Made by a program: the position numbers and the translations under genes. 64,000 nucleotides of DNA from CAWCAW01 sp963793645 (GTDB lineage: Bacteria > Actinomycetota > Acidimicrobiia > Acidimicrobiales > UBA8190): NCBI GenBank assembly GCA_963793645.1, contig CAWCAW010000004.1, positions 372,001-436,000 of the forward strand, written 5' to 3'. Below, piece by piece: positions 1 through 8,327 of the stretch. The notes beneath the pieces were generated by a model. It saw nothing but the letters and a program-made list of their open reading frames with translations. It was not told the origin of the DNA and made no database searches. Every line of letters starts with the position of its first letter. The first letter of the stretch is position 1.

Positions 1-315
1 GAGCGGAATTGGTTTCGTCGGGTCCTCGGTCGCGAGCCCAACCTTCCCCACATCTGGCTCGACAAGTCCATAGAGGACAGTGAGCTCGTCCCACTCGATG
101 ACGCTGATTGGGAGTCCGACCTAGCTGCATGGCAGGACGAGTGTGCACTCAGCCGGCAGGCGGCCTCCGAACACGAGCTCGACGACACGGGCATCCGGCG
201 TGGCGAGACATATTCGCTGCGGTGGATCTACGTGCACATGATCGAGGAATACGCTCGCCATAACGGGCATGCCGACCTCATCCGGGAGATGGTCGACGGG
301 GCTGTCGGCTGGTAG
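1..315 (+). CDS. DinB/DUF664 family protein, C-terminal part (5' end outside window)
   Basis: Only the last 104 codons are visible; the frame is open from base 1 and ends in TAG. The ending SLRWIYVHMIEEYARHNGHA followed by DLIREMVDGAVGW is the typical C-terminus of DUF664 proteins in the DinB-like four-helix superfamily, which bind a metal through conserved histidines; the C-terminal His pair is present here. Members are often linked to mycothiol or bacillithiol dependent chemistry, but no substrate can be assigned. It is followed by a gap of about 140 bases and a broken VOC gene on the other strand. The family call is firm, the function is not. Confidence 0.85.
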   Translation, partial: ERNWFRRVLGREPNLPHIWLDKSIEDSELVPLDDADWESDLAAWQDECALSRQAASEHELDDTGIRRGETYSLRWIYVHMIEEYARHNGHADLIREMVDGAVGW

Positions 316-457
316 CAGTCCGGGTCATGTCTCGAATAGCCCCTGCCGACGATCTTCGCTGAGTATGTTGAGTAACTGGCACCTCTGGCGGCCCGATGGA
401 TTTGGTCCAGGCTCTCCATCAGAACCGCTGTGTTGAGGTGCTCTCTTCGAATGCAAG

Positions 458-851
458 TTACGAGGAGGGAGTGAAGAACTCGAGTGCAATGTTGTCTGGA
501 TCGCGAAAAGACAAAGCCAAGCCATGGTCAGCATCGACGACGCCCCCATGGGCAATGCCAAGTTCGTCCAGTCGGATCTTCCATCGCTCGACATCGTCTC
601 TGTCCCGGCATGCAAAGGCGAGGTGGTCAAGGCCCAAGCGGCGTTCATTGAATAAGGGCGAGTCAGCCGGTTCGGGGAACTCGTGAAAGCCGACAAGGGT
701 TGTGCTTCCCACGATCCAGACCACACGGCGAAATGGGCCGGGTGTCATCCCAGATCATCTTCACTTGAAGTAACTCCTGGTACCACGGGATCGTGCGTGA
801 CAGATTGCTGACCGTCAGCGTCACATGGGCGATAGCCAGGGACTCGGGCAT
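458..851 (-). pseudogene. VOC/glyoxalase family protein, split by a one-base frameshift
   Basis: Read from an ATG at 851, the N-terminal half (MPESLAIAHVTLTVSNLSRT, then IPWYQELLQVKMIWDD) is the first beta-alpha-beta unit of a vicinal-oxygen-chelate domain. The second half, with GLDHLAFACRDRDDVERW and DPDNIALEFF, sits in another frame. Removing one C from the coding-strand CCC at 740-742 joins them as DDTGPFRRVVW, giving a normal 130-residue VOC protein with the usual metal-ligand His and Glu regions. It may be a recent pseudogene or a base-calling error in a homopolymer. Substrate unknown. Confidence 0.8.
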
Positions 852-861
852 GGAATCTCCT

Positions 862-2073
862 TTACGTCGAGGGGAGACCCGCCGATTGCCAGCTGTGACC
901 ACCGTCGACGGTCTTGAACAGTTCACCCGATGGCATCGTCGCGTAACCAACGGCCGACGTGACAAAGGTAATCCCTGTGCCGGGAGGGTACGGGAATGTA
1001 GAACTGGCAGAATCAATAACCGTCTGCCAGGTTGCCCCGGCGTTGAAGCTGGCAAGCATGCCCTGCCCGTCATTCGCGAAGAGCGCCCCGCTCGGTGAGG
1101 CTGCCAGACCTGTTGTACGAGACGGGACACTGGTAGTGACTTTCTGGAACCTTGTCCCCGCGTCCGTCGAGGCATACACCGCAGTCGGCGGTAGAGCGTT
1201 AGCCGCCAGATCGGGCGGACAGAGCGCCACGACGTATTCCAAGCTGATGGCAGCCAAGGATTCGTCGTCGTAGAAGCCAGTCGCCCCATTGCATGGCGGC
1301 GTCCACGCTGTCCAGATGTTGTCATCCAACGATGCTCCCGTGACGACGCCACGGTCATTTTCCGCGATCCACCCGTGCCCACCATGAAGTGCAATGGAGA
1401 AGCTCGTAACCGGCCCGGCGTTAAGGGCAAACGACAGTGGAGCCCGGGTCCAGTCGTCACGGTCAACGGGACTGCCATAAATCAAAAAATCGTCTCCGAC
1501 CCCGTCAAACGTTATGACCCAAATGTGTTCGTTGTCATCCGCTATGTCTGCCACGCTGGACTGATCGCCATCCTCCAATGTCACCGGTGTCCAGCTCATG
1601 CCGCCATCGTGAGTGGAGAAGAACTGGTCACCATTTCCCCCGCCAACTTGCGTCTCGCCAGTGTCATATGCCCATCCGTCGTCCGCGGTGGCGAACGAGA
1701 TCGTGGCGGAGCCGAACGATAACGACGAGGGAGAGACGGTAAATGGCGGCGAGGACGCCGCTGTCCAGGTGGTTCCCCCATCGGCCGTCACATACAAAGC
1801 GAAACAGCGACCGGCCGAGCACGGAGACTCTCCGAATACCCAGCCTGTCGTGGGCGAGATGAATGAAACAGATTGCAGAAGAAATCCCTTTAGCGGCGGA
1901 AGCGTGGTGAGGGGTGGCTCTGTCGGCCGTGTACTGGTCGAGACAACGGTCCTTCGGGTGCCCTGCCAAGTGGGCGAGGAGCATCCGGCCGCTGAAATGA
2001 AGCTAGACACCACTGCAACAGCAACGAGGCAACGACCAGCGGTGGCCCTAGTCACAGACCTGTGCACATCCAC
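862..2073 (-). CDS. Secreted BNR/Asp-box beta-propeller lipoprotein
   Basis: 403 residues with a GTG start. It opens with a basic n-region and a hydrophobic stretch ending SFISAAGC, a plausible lipobox with Cys31 as the lipidated residue, then a Ser/Thr linker. The body has recurring Asp-box motifs (VTADGGTTW, STHDGGMSW, KTVDGGHSW) separated by beta-rich blades, as in sialidase-like or YCF48-like propellers. This predicts a cell-surface propeller anchored to the membrane. No glycosidase catalytic set is recognisable, so enzymatic activity is not claimed. The start lies 11 bases from the broken VOC gene on the same strand, but a shared role is not evident. Confidence 0.75.
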   Translation of the reverse strand: MDVHRSVTRATAGRCLVAVAVVSSFISAAGCSSPTWQGTRRTVVSTSTRPTEPPLTTLPPLKGFLLQSVSFISPTTGWVFGESPCSAGRCFALYVTADGGTTWTAASSPPFTVSPSSLSFGSATISFATADDGWAYDTGETQVGGGNGDQFFSTHDGGMSWTPVTLEDGDQSSVADIADDNEHIWVITFDGVGDDFLIYGSPVDRDDWTRAPLSFALNAGPVTSFSIALHGGHGWIAENDRGVVTGASLDDNIWTAWTPPCNGATGFYDDESLAAISLEYVVALCPPDLAANALPPTAVYASTDAGTRFQKVTTSVPSRTTGLAASPSGALFANDGQGMLASFNAGATWQTVIDSASSTFPYPPGTGITFVTSAVGYATMPSGELFKTVDGGHSWQSAGLPST

Positions 2074-2364
2074 GATGCTTCCACGTTTGACTACGGCGTT
2101 CCGTTGACATACCCAGATCCCCGCTGACTGTTCAGGGCGCCCTCAGACCGGTCACTTAAGGCTACGAGATCGACGTTCCCGTTGGCCACGTTGAAGAACG
2201 TGTCATATGACTTGTCGAATCAAGCGGGGCGTATCAGCAGTATCAACAGGAATGCTGGAAGTACATGCGCCGGCAACCACTATGAGCACGACAGGGGTCA
2301 ATGCTGTCCTACCGAAGGTGGCCATACGCCCCTCACCTCTTCGTCCCGGCGTGACGGCACGGCC

Positions 2365-3466
2365 TCAGCTGGCGTCGGGCCAGGCGCCACGATGCAGGAC
2401 CATCGGGTGCCAAGGCAAGGCCCCCGTGGGGTCAGCGACAAGGCGCTGTGTCTGCGCCAAATAGGGCATTTCGCCACGCCAGCACCCTGCCGGGGGTACC
2501 AAGCCTGCCGAGAGCCCGTCGCCCTGCACCACCACAGCCTCGATGGCACTGCGCAACGTCGAGTCGTCCACGCGTCGCCCAGCTCCGGTACCCGTCGAGG
2601 ACGAGGGCGCCTTTGGGTGAGAGCGAGATAAGACGCCCCGGCGCTGAAGTGGCAAGCCCTGTTCGCTCCATGAACCCGACCGCCATTGTGATCCCTTCTC
2701 GCGACAGTCCGGTGCGCGTGGGCAGATCACCGATGGCAACGATCCCGGTGCCGACCACACGCAGGACGTTGGCAGTGACCGCAGCCGAGGCCTCAGCCCT
2801 GCTCTCATAGTCAATCGTCAGTTCGGTCAGCGTCTGGCCGAGGAGGGCAACGAGTGGGCGTGAACCCTCGAAGGCGTTCATGTCGGCGTCGCTGGCGCTC
2901 GCATCGCTATGGACGACGTGGGTGTAAAACCCGTCTGAGGGGTGAACCTCCGGTGGAGACCACGGCATCGTGGTTTCTTTGGTGCGCAGGATGTCCCTCA
3001 ACGCGTCGATAGCGTCGTGGCCGAAGCGGGCTCGCTAACGATCTTCGATCTCCGTCACCACGCGTGGCCAGATTCGACGCGCATAGCTACCGCCACGTGT
3101 GGGGCGAAGGACGGTGGTGCCTTTGATGCCCCGCTGGGTGCCGAAGCCCGGGCGCCGTACTCCGTCGTCGTCGCCAACCGTTATCCAACCCCAACGCTCG
3201 AGTCCGGCCAGATTGCATGTGGCGTGTGCTTCTCGACCTAGCGAGTCAACCGTGATGCCGTCTTCCGCAATGAACCGAAGACCGTTGGTCCATAGCGGCA
3301 GAGAGATCCGGAAGCGTCGTCCCAACTGCTTCGACCCGGCCGCCTCGAAGGCGTTATCCACTTCGATCGTGTGTGCGATCCAAAGCCACGAAAGCAGCGT
3401 CGCCATGGGTACCCGCTCGGGCATGGGGACATCATCGCCGATAGCGGTGGCCCCGACCCTCCCCAC
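2365..3466 (-). pseudogene. Winged-helix (MarR-like) actinobacterial protein, broken by TAG and a frameshift
   Basis: Three pieces of one gene lie in order. The first (SWLWIAHTIEVDNAFEAAGS ... LAGLERWGWITV) resembles widespread actinobacterial HTH proteins of about 350 residues. It meets TAG at 3035-3037, yet the same frame continues RARFGHDAIDALRDIL; relatives have Trp at the stop position (EIE-R-W-RARFG). The second piece contains a further winged-helix-like segment (GDLPTRTGLSREGITMAVGF). A one-base change near 2578-2580 then moves the reading into the frame that ends PWHPMVLHRGAWPDAS, a characteristic tail of the family. Reconstructed length is about 366 residues. The function in relatives is unclear. 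Confidence 0.7.
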
Positions 3467-3502
3467 GAAGTGGAGGCGCCAACGTGCTCAGGAGTTCCGA
3501 CG

Positions 3503-4047
3503 TCAGGTCGTCGCCGACACCGCCTGGTAGATCAATGCCGCCGCTTCTTCGGCGCTCATCTCGGTGTTGTCGATGACACGATCCTCGTAGATACCCACGT
3601 CGGCGAACTGGTCCCACATGTGCAGAATCGGTCCCTCGTCGGTCAAGGCGGGGTGTCCGGGAACGCGCTCGTCACCGGCGCGAGACGTCGCTCGAGCCAG
3701 CGCCACTTCCCGGCTGGGTCGGAGGATGAAGTAGTCGGCCCGGGCCCCGACGACATCGAGCTGCTCGAGCACGATGTCCAAGTACCAAGGACCAAACACA
3801 CCGTCGAGGACAACGGCATAACCCGTGGCCATGGCGGCGGCCGCCGATGCGACGGCCCGGAGGATGACCCGATTTTGAGCATCGGCGTCCGAGCGCCAGG
3901 GAGGCACGAACCCACGAACCACCGTCGTCCAAAACCAGTCCGACTCGATACAGACGGCCTTGTCGAAGTGGTCGGCGACGATCTTGCAATCGTCGTCTTT
4001 CCGGCTCCGGGAGGCCCCGCAATGATGACAATGGGCGGGGCGGGCAC
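3503..4047 (-). pseudogene. P-loop kinase-like NTPase, split by a one-base frameshift
   Basis: A GTG at 4047 begins a Walker A region, VPAPPIVIIAGPPGAGKTTI. The rest (CIESDWFWTTVVRGFVPPW ... FGPWYLDIVLEQL ... ILRPSREVALARA) is in another frame. Restoring one base at the AA of GCAAGATC (plus-strand TT at 3984-3985) gives a continuous TTIAKIVADHFDKAVCIE. The assembled 181-residue protein looks like a small nucleoside or antibiotic kinase/zeta-toxin-like NTPase, with a DW motif after strand 2 and a lid Arg set (RPSREVALARAT). The substrate cannot be told. It is divergently placed to the encapsulin cargo gene. Confidence 0.7.
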
Positions 4048-4142
4048 GTGTCGACCGTAATCCCGAGCCACTCGAGGTAGGCAAGCCGACAACGCGGGTA
4101 TCGTGCCTGGGGACCTGATCGACGTGGAGGAGGTGGGCTTCG

Positions 4143-4535
4143 GTGGCAAGCAAAGGGTTGCACGAGCCCATTGAGCAGCTGAGCGCGTCGACGATCGACC
4201 ACCACCGAGCCATGGTGTCCCTCGGCGAGGAGCTCGAGGCCGTCGATTGGTACGACCAACGGGTCGACGCCACCGACGACGCCAGCCTGGCGGCCGTCCT
4301 GGCGCATAATCGCGACGAGGAGAAGGAACACGCGGCGATGACCCTGGAGTGGTTGCGCCGGCGGGATCCTGTCCTTGACCAGCACCTCCGGACCTACTTG
4401 TTTTCCACGGCGCCGATCACCGAGATCGAGGCGGAAGCCGAATTGGTGCCATCGTCGGGGGCCAACGCCGATCCCCCGGCACGAAGCCACGGCGGCGACT
4501 CACTGGGAATCGGCAGCCTTAAAGGGAGCGAATGA
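4143..4535 (+). CDS. Encapsulated ferritin-like cargo protein (EncFtn) with targeting peptide
   Basis: 130 residues. The core EELEAVDWYDQRVDATDD ... HNRDEEKEHAAMTLEWLRRR carries the Glu cluster and the E-x-x-H pair of the EncFtn ferroxidase site (around E32, E59/E60 and H63), and the RTYLF end of the ferritin-like domain. EncFtn forms a ring-shaped decamer that oxidises iron but stores none by itself. After a Ser/Pro/Gly-rich linker the protein ends DSLGIGSLKGSE, the encapsulin cargo-loading peptide. Its stop overlaps the shell gene's ATG by ATGA (4532-4535), and AAAGGGAG at 4521-4528 serves as ribosome binding site for the shell, so the two are translationally coupled. Confidence 0.93.
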   Translation: MASKGLHEPIEQLSASTIDHHRAMVSLGEELEAVDWYDQRVDATDDASLAAVLAHNRDEEKEHAAMTLEWLRRRDPVLDQHLRTYLFSTAPITEIEAEAELVPSSGANADPPARSHGGDSLGIGSLKGSE

Positions 4536-5349
4536 TGAACCATCTTCTGCGAGAACTCGCACCTATCCCCGAGGACGGCTGGTCGGCCATCGAGACCGAG
4601 GCCAAGCAGCGCCTCACCACCTATCTGGCGGCGCGCAAGCTGGTCGACTTCGAGGGTCCACGCGGCTGGACGCATTCGAGCCGAAATGTCGGCAGGGTCG
4701 GCCACATCGTGGGCCCCGCGGACGAAGTATCGGCCCAGCGCCGCCGGGTGCTGGCGCTGGTGGAGATCCGCACGGAGTTCACAGTGTCTCGATCCGAAAT
4801 TGACGACGCCGAGCGGGGGGCCGTCGACCTGGATCTCGACGATCTCGACGACGCCGCCAAGCGTATCGCTCTAAGCGAGAATGCGGCCGTGTTCCACGGC
4901 TACGCCGAAGCGGGAATCCAGGGCATCACCGAGTGCACGTCGCACGAGCCCATCGCCCTCGGTAGTGACTTCGAGCACTACCCGACGACAGTGGCCCGAG
5001 CCGTGGACGTCTTGCGGCAATCGGGCATCGGAGGTCCTTTCGGCCTCGCCATCGCGCCGCGCATCTACACGGGGATCATCGAGTCCACTGAACACGGCGG
5101 CTTCCCCGTCGTCGAGCACCTGCGGCAGATCCTGGGTGGACCCGTCGTGTGGGCGCCGGGAGTCGAAGGTGGCGTCGTACTCAGCCTGCGCGGTGGAGAC
5201 TTCGCGCTCGACTCGGGCAGGACATCGCCATCGGCTACTTGGACCATGATGCCGAGGCTGTCCGCTTGTACTTCGAGGAAAGCTTCACCTTCCAGGTCAT
5301 CGAGCCCGACGCCGCAGTGGCGCTCAAGCTCCAAGGAAATACCCACTAG
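4532..5349 (+). CDS. Encapsulin shell protein (HK97 fold), frame broken near 5215
   Basis: The N-terminus (MNHLLRELAPIPEDGWSAIE) and the P- and A-domain sequences down to VEGGVVLSLRGGDFALDS are a clear family 1 encapsulin. The last part (QDIAIGYLDHDAEAVRLYF, ESFTFQVIEPDAAVALKL) is in the next frame and ends TAG at 5347-5349. Adding one G to the GGG at 5215-5217 fuses them into a normal 272-residue subunit with LDSGQDIAIGY. As written, translation would run on in the wrong frame to 5734. Together with the upstream EncFtn this encodes an iron-storage nanocompartment. Consensus error or real loss of the shell cannot be separated from sequence alone. Confidence 0.85.
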
Positions 5350-6941
5350 TCGCGACACACCGTGCCGACGGGTGGCAAGGTACCGGCCACGAGATAGTTC
5401 TGATCGATGGCGCGAATGCACGAGCTGTAGAAATACGACACGTGGTTCATGCCCTGCCACGTCACCAACTCTCCGTGCTGGAGTTCGGCGGCCAGGTGCT
5501 GGGCCCACTCATAGGGCGTGGCCGGGTCGCCGGTGGCGCCCTCCACGAGGATGGGATTCGACCCCGCCGCGGTTGTGGGCTCGGGCTGACGGGTGGGGGG
5601 CGCCGGCCACATGGCGCATTGGAGGAGTCCCCAGGCCAATAGAGGGCCGAATACCGGAGCACTGGCCCCCGCCGCGGCCGCCATTTGGGGGTAGGCAGAC
5701 AGCTGCGTGGCCGTGGGATGGTCCAGGCAGTTGATAGCCGTGTTGGCCTCCGCCAGATTGCTCGAACCGGCCGTGTTGTAGGTAGTGGTCATGGCCAGCA
5801 CTCCCCCACCGTCGCCGGCGGCGGCCTCGCTCAGCGCGGCGGCGAGCCGGGGCCAGTCCGATTCGGAGTACAGGCCGGCCAGTAAGGCGTCATAGATGTC
5901 GCCGGGACCGGCCGTCTGCCCGTCGCCGGCCGGCAAAGGCGATAGCCCGGCCTGATCGATGAGGTCGAGGACGGCGGTGGTGGGATCAACGGTCGGCCGC
6001 CACGCGCAGTGCGCGGTGGAACACCACAAGAAGAAGCTCGTAAGGGATTCTTCGAACCCCTCGGACTGGTCGATAACAAACTGCTCGCTGCTCAGCGCCG
6101 GGTCGATGGCGCCGTCGAGCACCATGGCGCGCACATGCGTCGGGAACATCTGCGCGTAGGTCGCCCCGAGCAGGGTGCCGTAGGACTGGCCCATGTAGGT
6201 CAGCCGCGCATCACCGAGAGCGGCCCGGATCCGGTCGAGGTCATCGGCCGCCTCCACCGTGCCCACGTAGGGCAGGATGCTGCCGCTGTACTGCTCGCAG
6301 GCGGCGGCATAGTCCTTGTCGGCCGCCCATAGCGCTTGTTGGCCGGCGGGCGTGGTGGGCACCGGATTGGGCGACGACCCCGACGTGGGGGGGCCGCAGC
6401 CGACCGGGCTGCTGCGATCGACACCGCGCGGGTCGAAGGTGACGATGTCGAAGTCGTCGAGCAGGGCCGGAGGCATCACGCTCAGCTCGTTGGCCATGTC
6501 GCTCACCCCTGAGGTGCCCGGCCCTCCGGGGTTGATGACGAGCGAGCCGATGCGCGCCGAGGGGTCATTGGCCGGCCGTCGCTCCACGGCGATCTGGATG
6601 GTGGAGCCGTCGGGGTGTGTGTAATCGAGGGGCGCGGTGACCGAACCGCACTGCAGATCATCGCCACACGTCGTCCACTGCACCGGGGTCACCGGTAGGG
6701 GCGCTTCGGTGGTGGTGGTCGTCGTGGCCACCGTGGTGGTGGACGCGCTCGGAACATCTCGACTCGGACCACGTCGAATGGTGTGCGATGCCGTGGGAGC
6801 CACGCTGCCCGCACATCCCGCCAGGCACAGCGCCGTGGCGACAACCGCGCCCCCCCAGATCCGGCGGTGGAGCGCGGCGCCGCCATGGCGCCGAGGGTCG
6901 CCACCGACTCGGTGCGTGGTGGCACGGTGTCGGGTGTGCAC
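5346..6941 (-). CDS. Secreted alpha/beta-hydrolase, TAP/SlpD-type peptidase lipoprotein
   Basis: 531 residues. A hydrophobic segment ending LCLAGC places the lipidated Cys at residue 43, followed by a Thr-rich linker. The hydrolase domain has the oxyanion NPGGPG (about 137-142), FDPRG, the nucleophile elbow GQSYGT (Ser253), and a TAP-like C-terminal domain with GATGDPATPYE (likely the Asp) and GMNHVSYF (His). Relatives are actinobacterial tripeptidyl or proline-iminopeptidase-like enzymes acting outside the membrane. The stop codon overlaps the end of the converging encapsulin gene by four bases. Substrate is inferred from family only. Confidence 0.88.
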   Translation of the reverse strand: MHTRHRATTHRVGGDPRRHGGAALHRRIWGGAVVATALCLAGCAGSVAPTASHTIRRGPSRDVPSASTTTVATTTTTTEAPLPVTPVQWTTCGDDLQCGSVTAPLDYTHPDGSTIQIAVERRPANDPSARIGSLVINPGGPGTSGVSDMANELSVMPPALLDDFDIVTFDPRGVDRSSPVGCGPPTSGSSPNPVPTTPAGQQALWAADKDYAAACEQYSGSILPYVGTVEAADDLDRIRAALGDARLTYMGQSYGTLLGATYAQMFPTHVRAMVLDGAIDPALSSEQFVIDQSEGFEESLTSFFLWCSTAHCAWRPTVDPTTAVLDLIDQAGLSPLPAGDGQTAGPGDIYDALLAGLYSESDWPRLAAALSEAAAGDGGGVLAMTTTYNTAGSSNLAEANTAINCLDHPTATQLSAYPQMAAAAGASAPVFGPLLAWGLLQCAMWPAPPTRQPEPTTAAGSNPILVEGATGDPATPYEWAQHLAAELQHGELVTWQGMNHVSYFYSSCIRAIDQNYLVAGTLPPVGTVCRD

Positions 6942-7009
6942 GTGATCACTGTGGCATGGCTACCCGGCGCGCCCGGCGCGCCCACGCAGAGGTGTGCCAC
7001 ATTTGAGAC

Positions 7010-7870
7010 GTGCCGGAGCTCCCCGAGGTCGAAGCACTGAGTGCCTTTTTGCAGGAGCACGCCAAGGGCCAAGTTGTGACGCGTTGCGAGCTGGCCTCCT
7101 TCGCCGCCCTCAAGACGTTCGATCCTCCCTTGGAATCGCTGGTCGGAAGGTCGGTGGCAGGAGTCACCCGACGCGGCAAGTTCGTGTGCATGGACATGGG
7201 CGGCACTTGGCTGGTCGTGCATCTGGCCCGAGGCGGGTGGGTGAAATGGTGGGACATGGTTCCCGCCACCCGAGGGCGCCCGGCCCGCAGTCCCCTGGCC
7301 CTGCGGGTGGGGTTCGAGGATGGCTCGGGGTTCGACGTGACCGAGATGGGAACCGAAAAGCGCTTGGCCCTGTGGGTCGTGGCCGACCCCACAGATGTCG
7401 AGCCGCTGGCGAGCCTCGGGCCCGACCCCCTCGACCCCGGCTTCAGCGTGGCCGTCCTCGCCGATGTGCTGGCCGGCCAGACGGGCACCATCAAGAACAC
7501 GTTGGTCAAGCAGTCCGTCATCGCCGGCGTAGGCAATGCCTACTCCGATGAGGCCTTGCACCTGGCCCGCCTCTCCCCATTCAAGTCGGCGGCCAAGCTG
7601 AGCGCCGACGAAGTCCAGCGCCTGCATGACGCCGTGGTCGGCATCTTGACCGAGGCCGTGGGCCGCTCCGAAGGAATGGCGGCCTCTGACCTGAAGGGTG
7701 ACAAGAAGCGGTCAATGCGCGTGCACGGGCGCACCGGTGAGCCTTGCCCGCAGTGTGGCGATGTGGTCCGTGAGGTCTCCTTCGCCACCAAGTCCCTGCA
7801 GTACTGCGCCACCTGCCAGACAGACGGCAAGCCTTTGGCCGACCGTCGTCTCTCGCGTCTCATCAAGTAG
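7010..7870 (+). CDS. Formamidopyrimidine-DNA glycosylase family (MutM/Nei)
   Basis: 286 residues from a GTG start; after processing the N-terminus is PELPEVE, providing the Schiff-base Pro and catalytic Glu of Fpg/Nei glycosylases. RRGKF (Lys57) is the conserved beta-turn Lys, KQSVIAGVGNAYSDEAL is the helix-two-turn-helix, and CPQCGDVV ... YCATCQ is the C-terminal zinc finger. It removes oxidised bases and cuts the abasic site. The core reads IAGVGNAY where canonical MutM has IPGVGNIY-type sequence, so it is better described as one of the additional actinobacterial Fpg/Nei paralogs than as MutM itself. It is divergent from the TAP-type hydrolase. Confidence 0.9.
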   Translation: MPELPEVEALSAFLQEHAKGQVVTRCELASFAALKTFDPPLESLVGRSVAGVTRRGKFVCMDMGGTWLVVHLARGGWVKWWDMVPATRGRPARSPLALRVGFEDGSGFDVTEMGTEKRLALWVVADPTDVEPLASLGPDPLDPGFSVAVLADVLAGQTGTIKNTLVKQSVIAGVGNAYSDEALHLARLSPFKSAAKLSADEVQRLHDAVVGILTEAVGRSEGMAASDLKGDKKRSMRVHGRTGEPCPQCGDVVREVSFATKSLQYCATCQTDGKPLADRRLSRLIK

Positions 7871-7922
7871 GTACGGTGATGCAGGCCATGTCGCTGTGCC
7901 GTCACCGCCAAGGAGGCAAACC

Positions 7923-8165
7923 GTGAATGACGAGGAGATCGTCAACCAGATCTCGAAACTCTCCGACGAGGAGCACCGTCTCGAAGGAGCCCACGTCGGA
8001 GAGGGTTTGACTCCTCAAGAAGAGGAGAAGCTCCGAACCATCGAGGTTGCCCTCGATCAGTGCTGGGACCTCCTGCGCCAGCGCCGCGCCCGCCGCAGCG
8101 CCGGCCAGGATCCCGACGAGGCGACGCTGCGACCGGCACCCGTAGTGGAGGACTACCGCCAGTAA
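7923..8165 (+). CDS. DUF2630 family small protein
   Basis: 80 residues, GTG start preceded by a strong AAGGAGG about 6 bases upstream. The sequence (MNDEEIVNQISKLSDEEHRL ... GLTPQEEEKLRTIEVALDQ, then CWDLLRQRRARRSAG) matches the DUF2630 pattern: two charged helices around the invariant DQCWDLLRQRRA segment and a VEDYRQ tail. Likely a cytosolic helical protein. Function is not known in the family. It follows the Fpg-like gene by about 50 bases and may share its transcript. Confidence 0.88.
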   Translation: MNDEEIVNQISKLSDEEHRLEGAHVGEGLTPQEEEKLRTIEVALDQCWDLLRQRRARRSAGQDPDEATLRPAPVVEDYRQ

Positions 8166-8327
8166 TGCAGTGGGGTCGGTTGACCCTACGCAGCTGAGGG
8201 CTGCCCAGCCCTACCGGCTCGAGGATGTTGATGGAGGCATTCACGTCGGCATGGTCCTGAGTAGCATGCCGCCGAAGCGACAGTGCCCTGCACAGAGGCA
8301 CTGCGATCCGGCAACGGAGGGTGGGCG

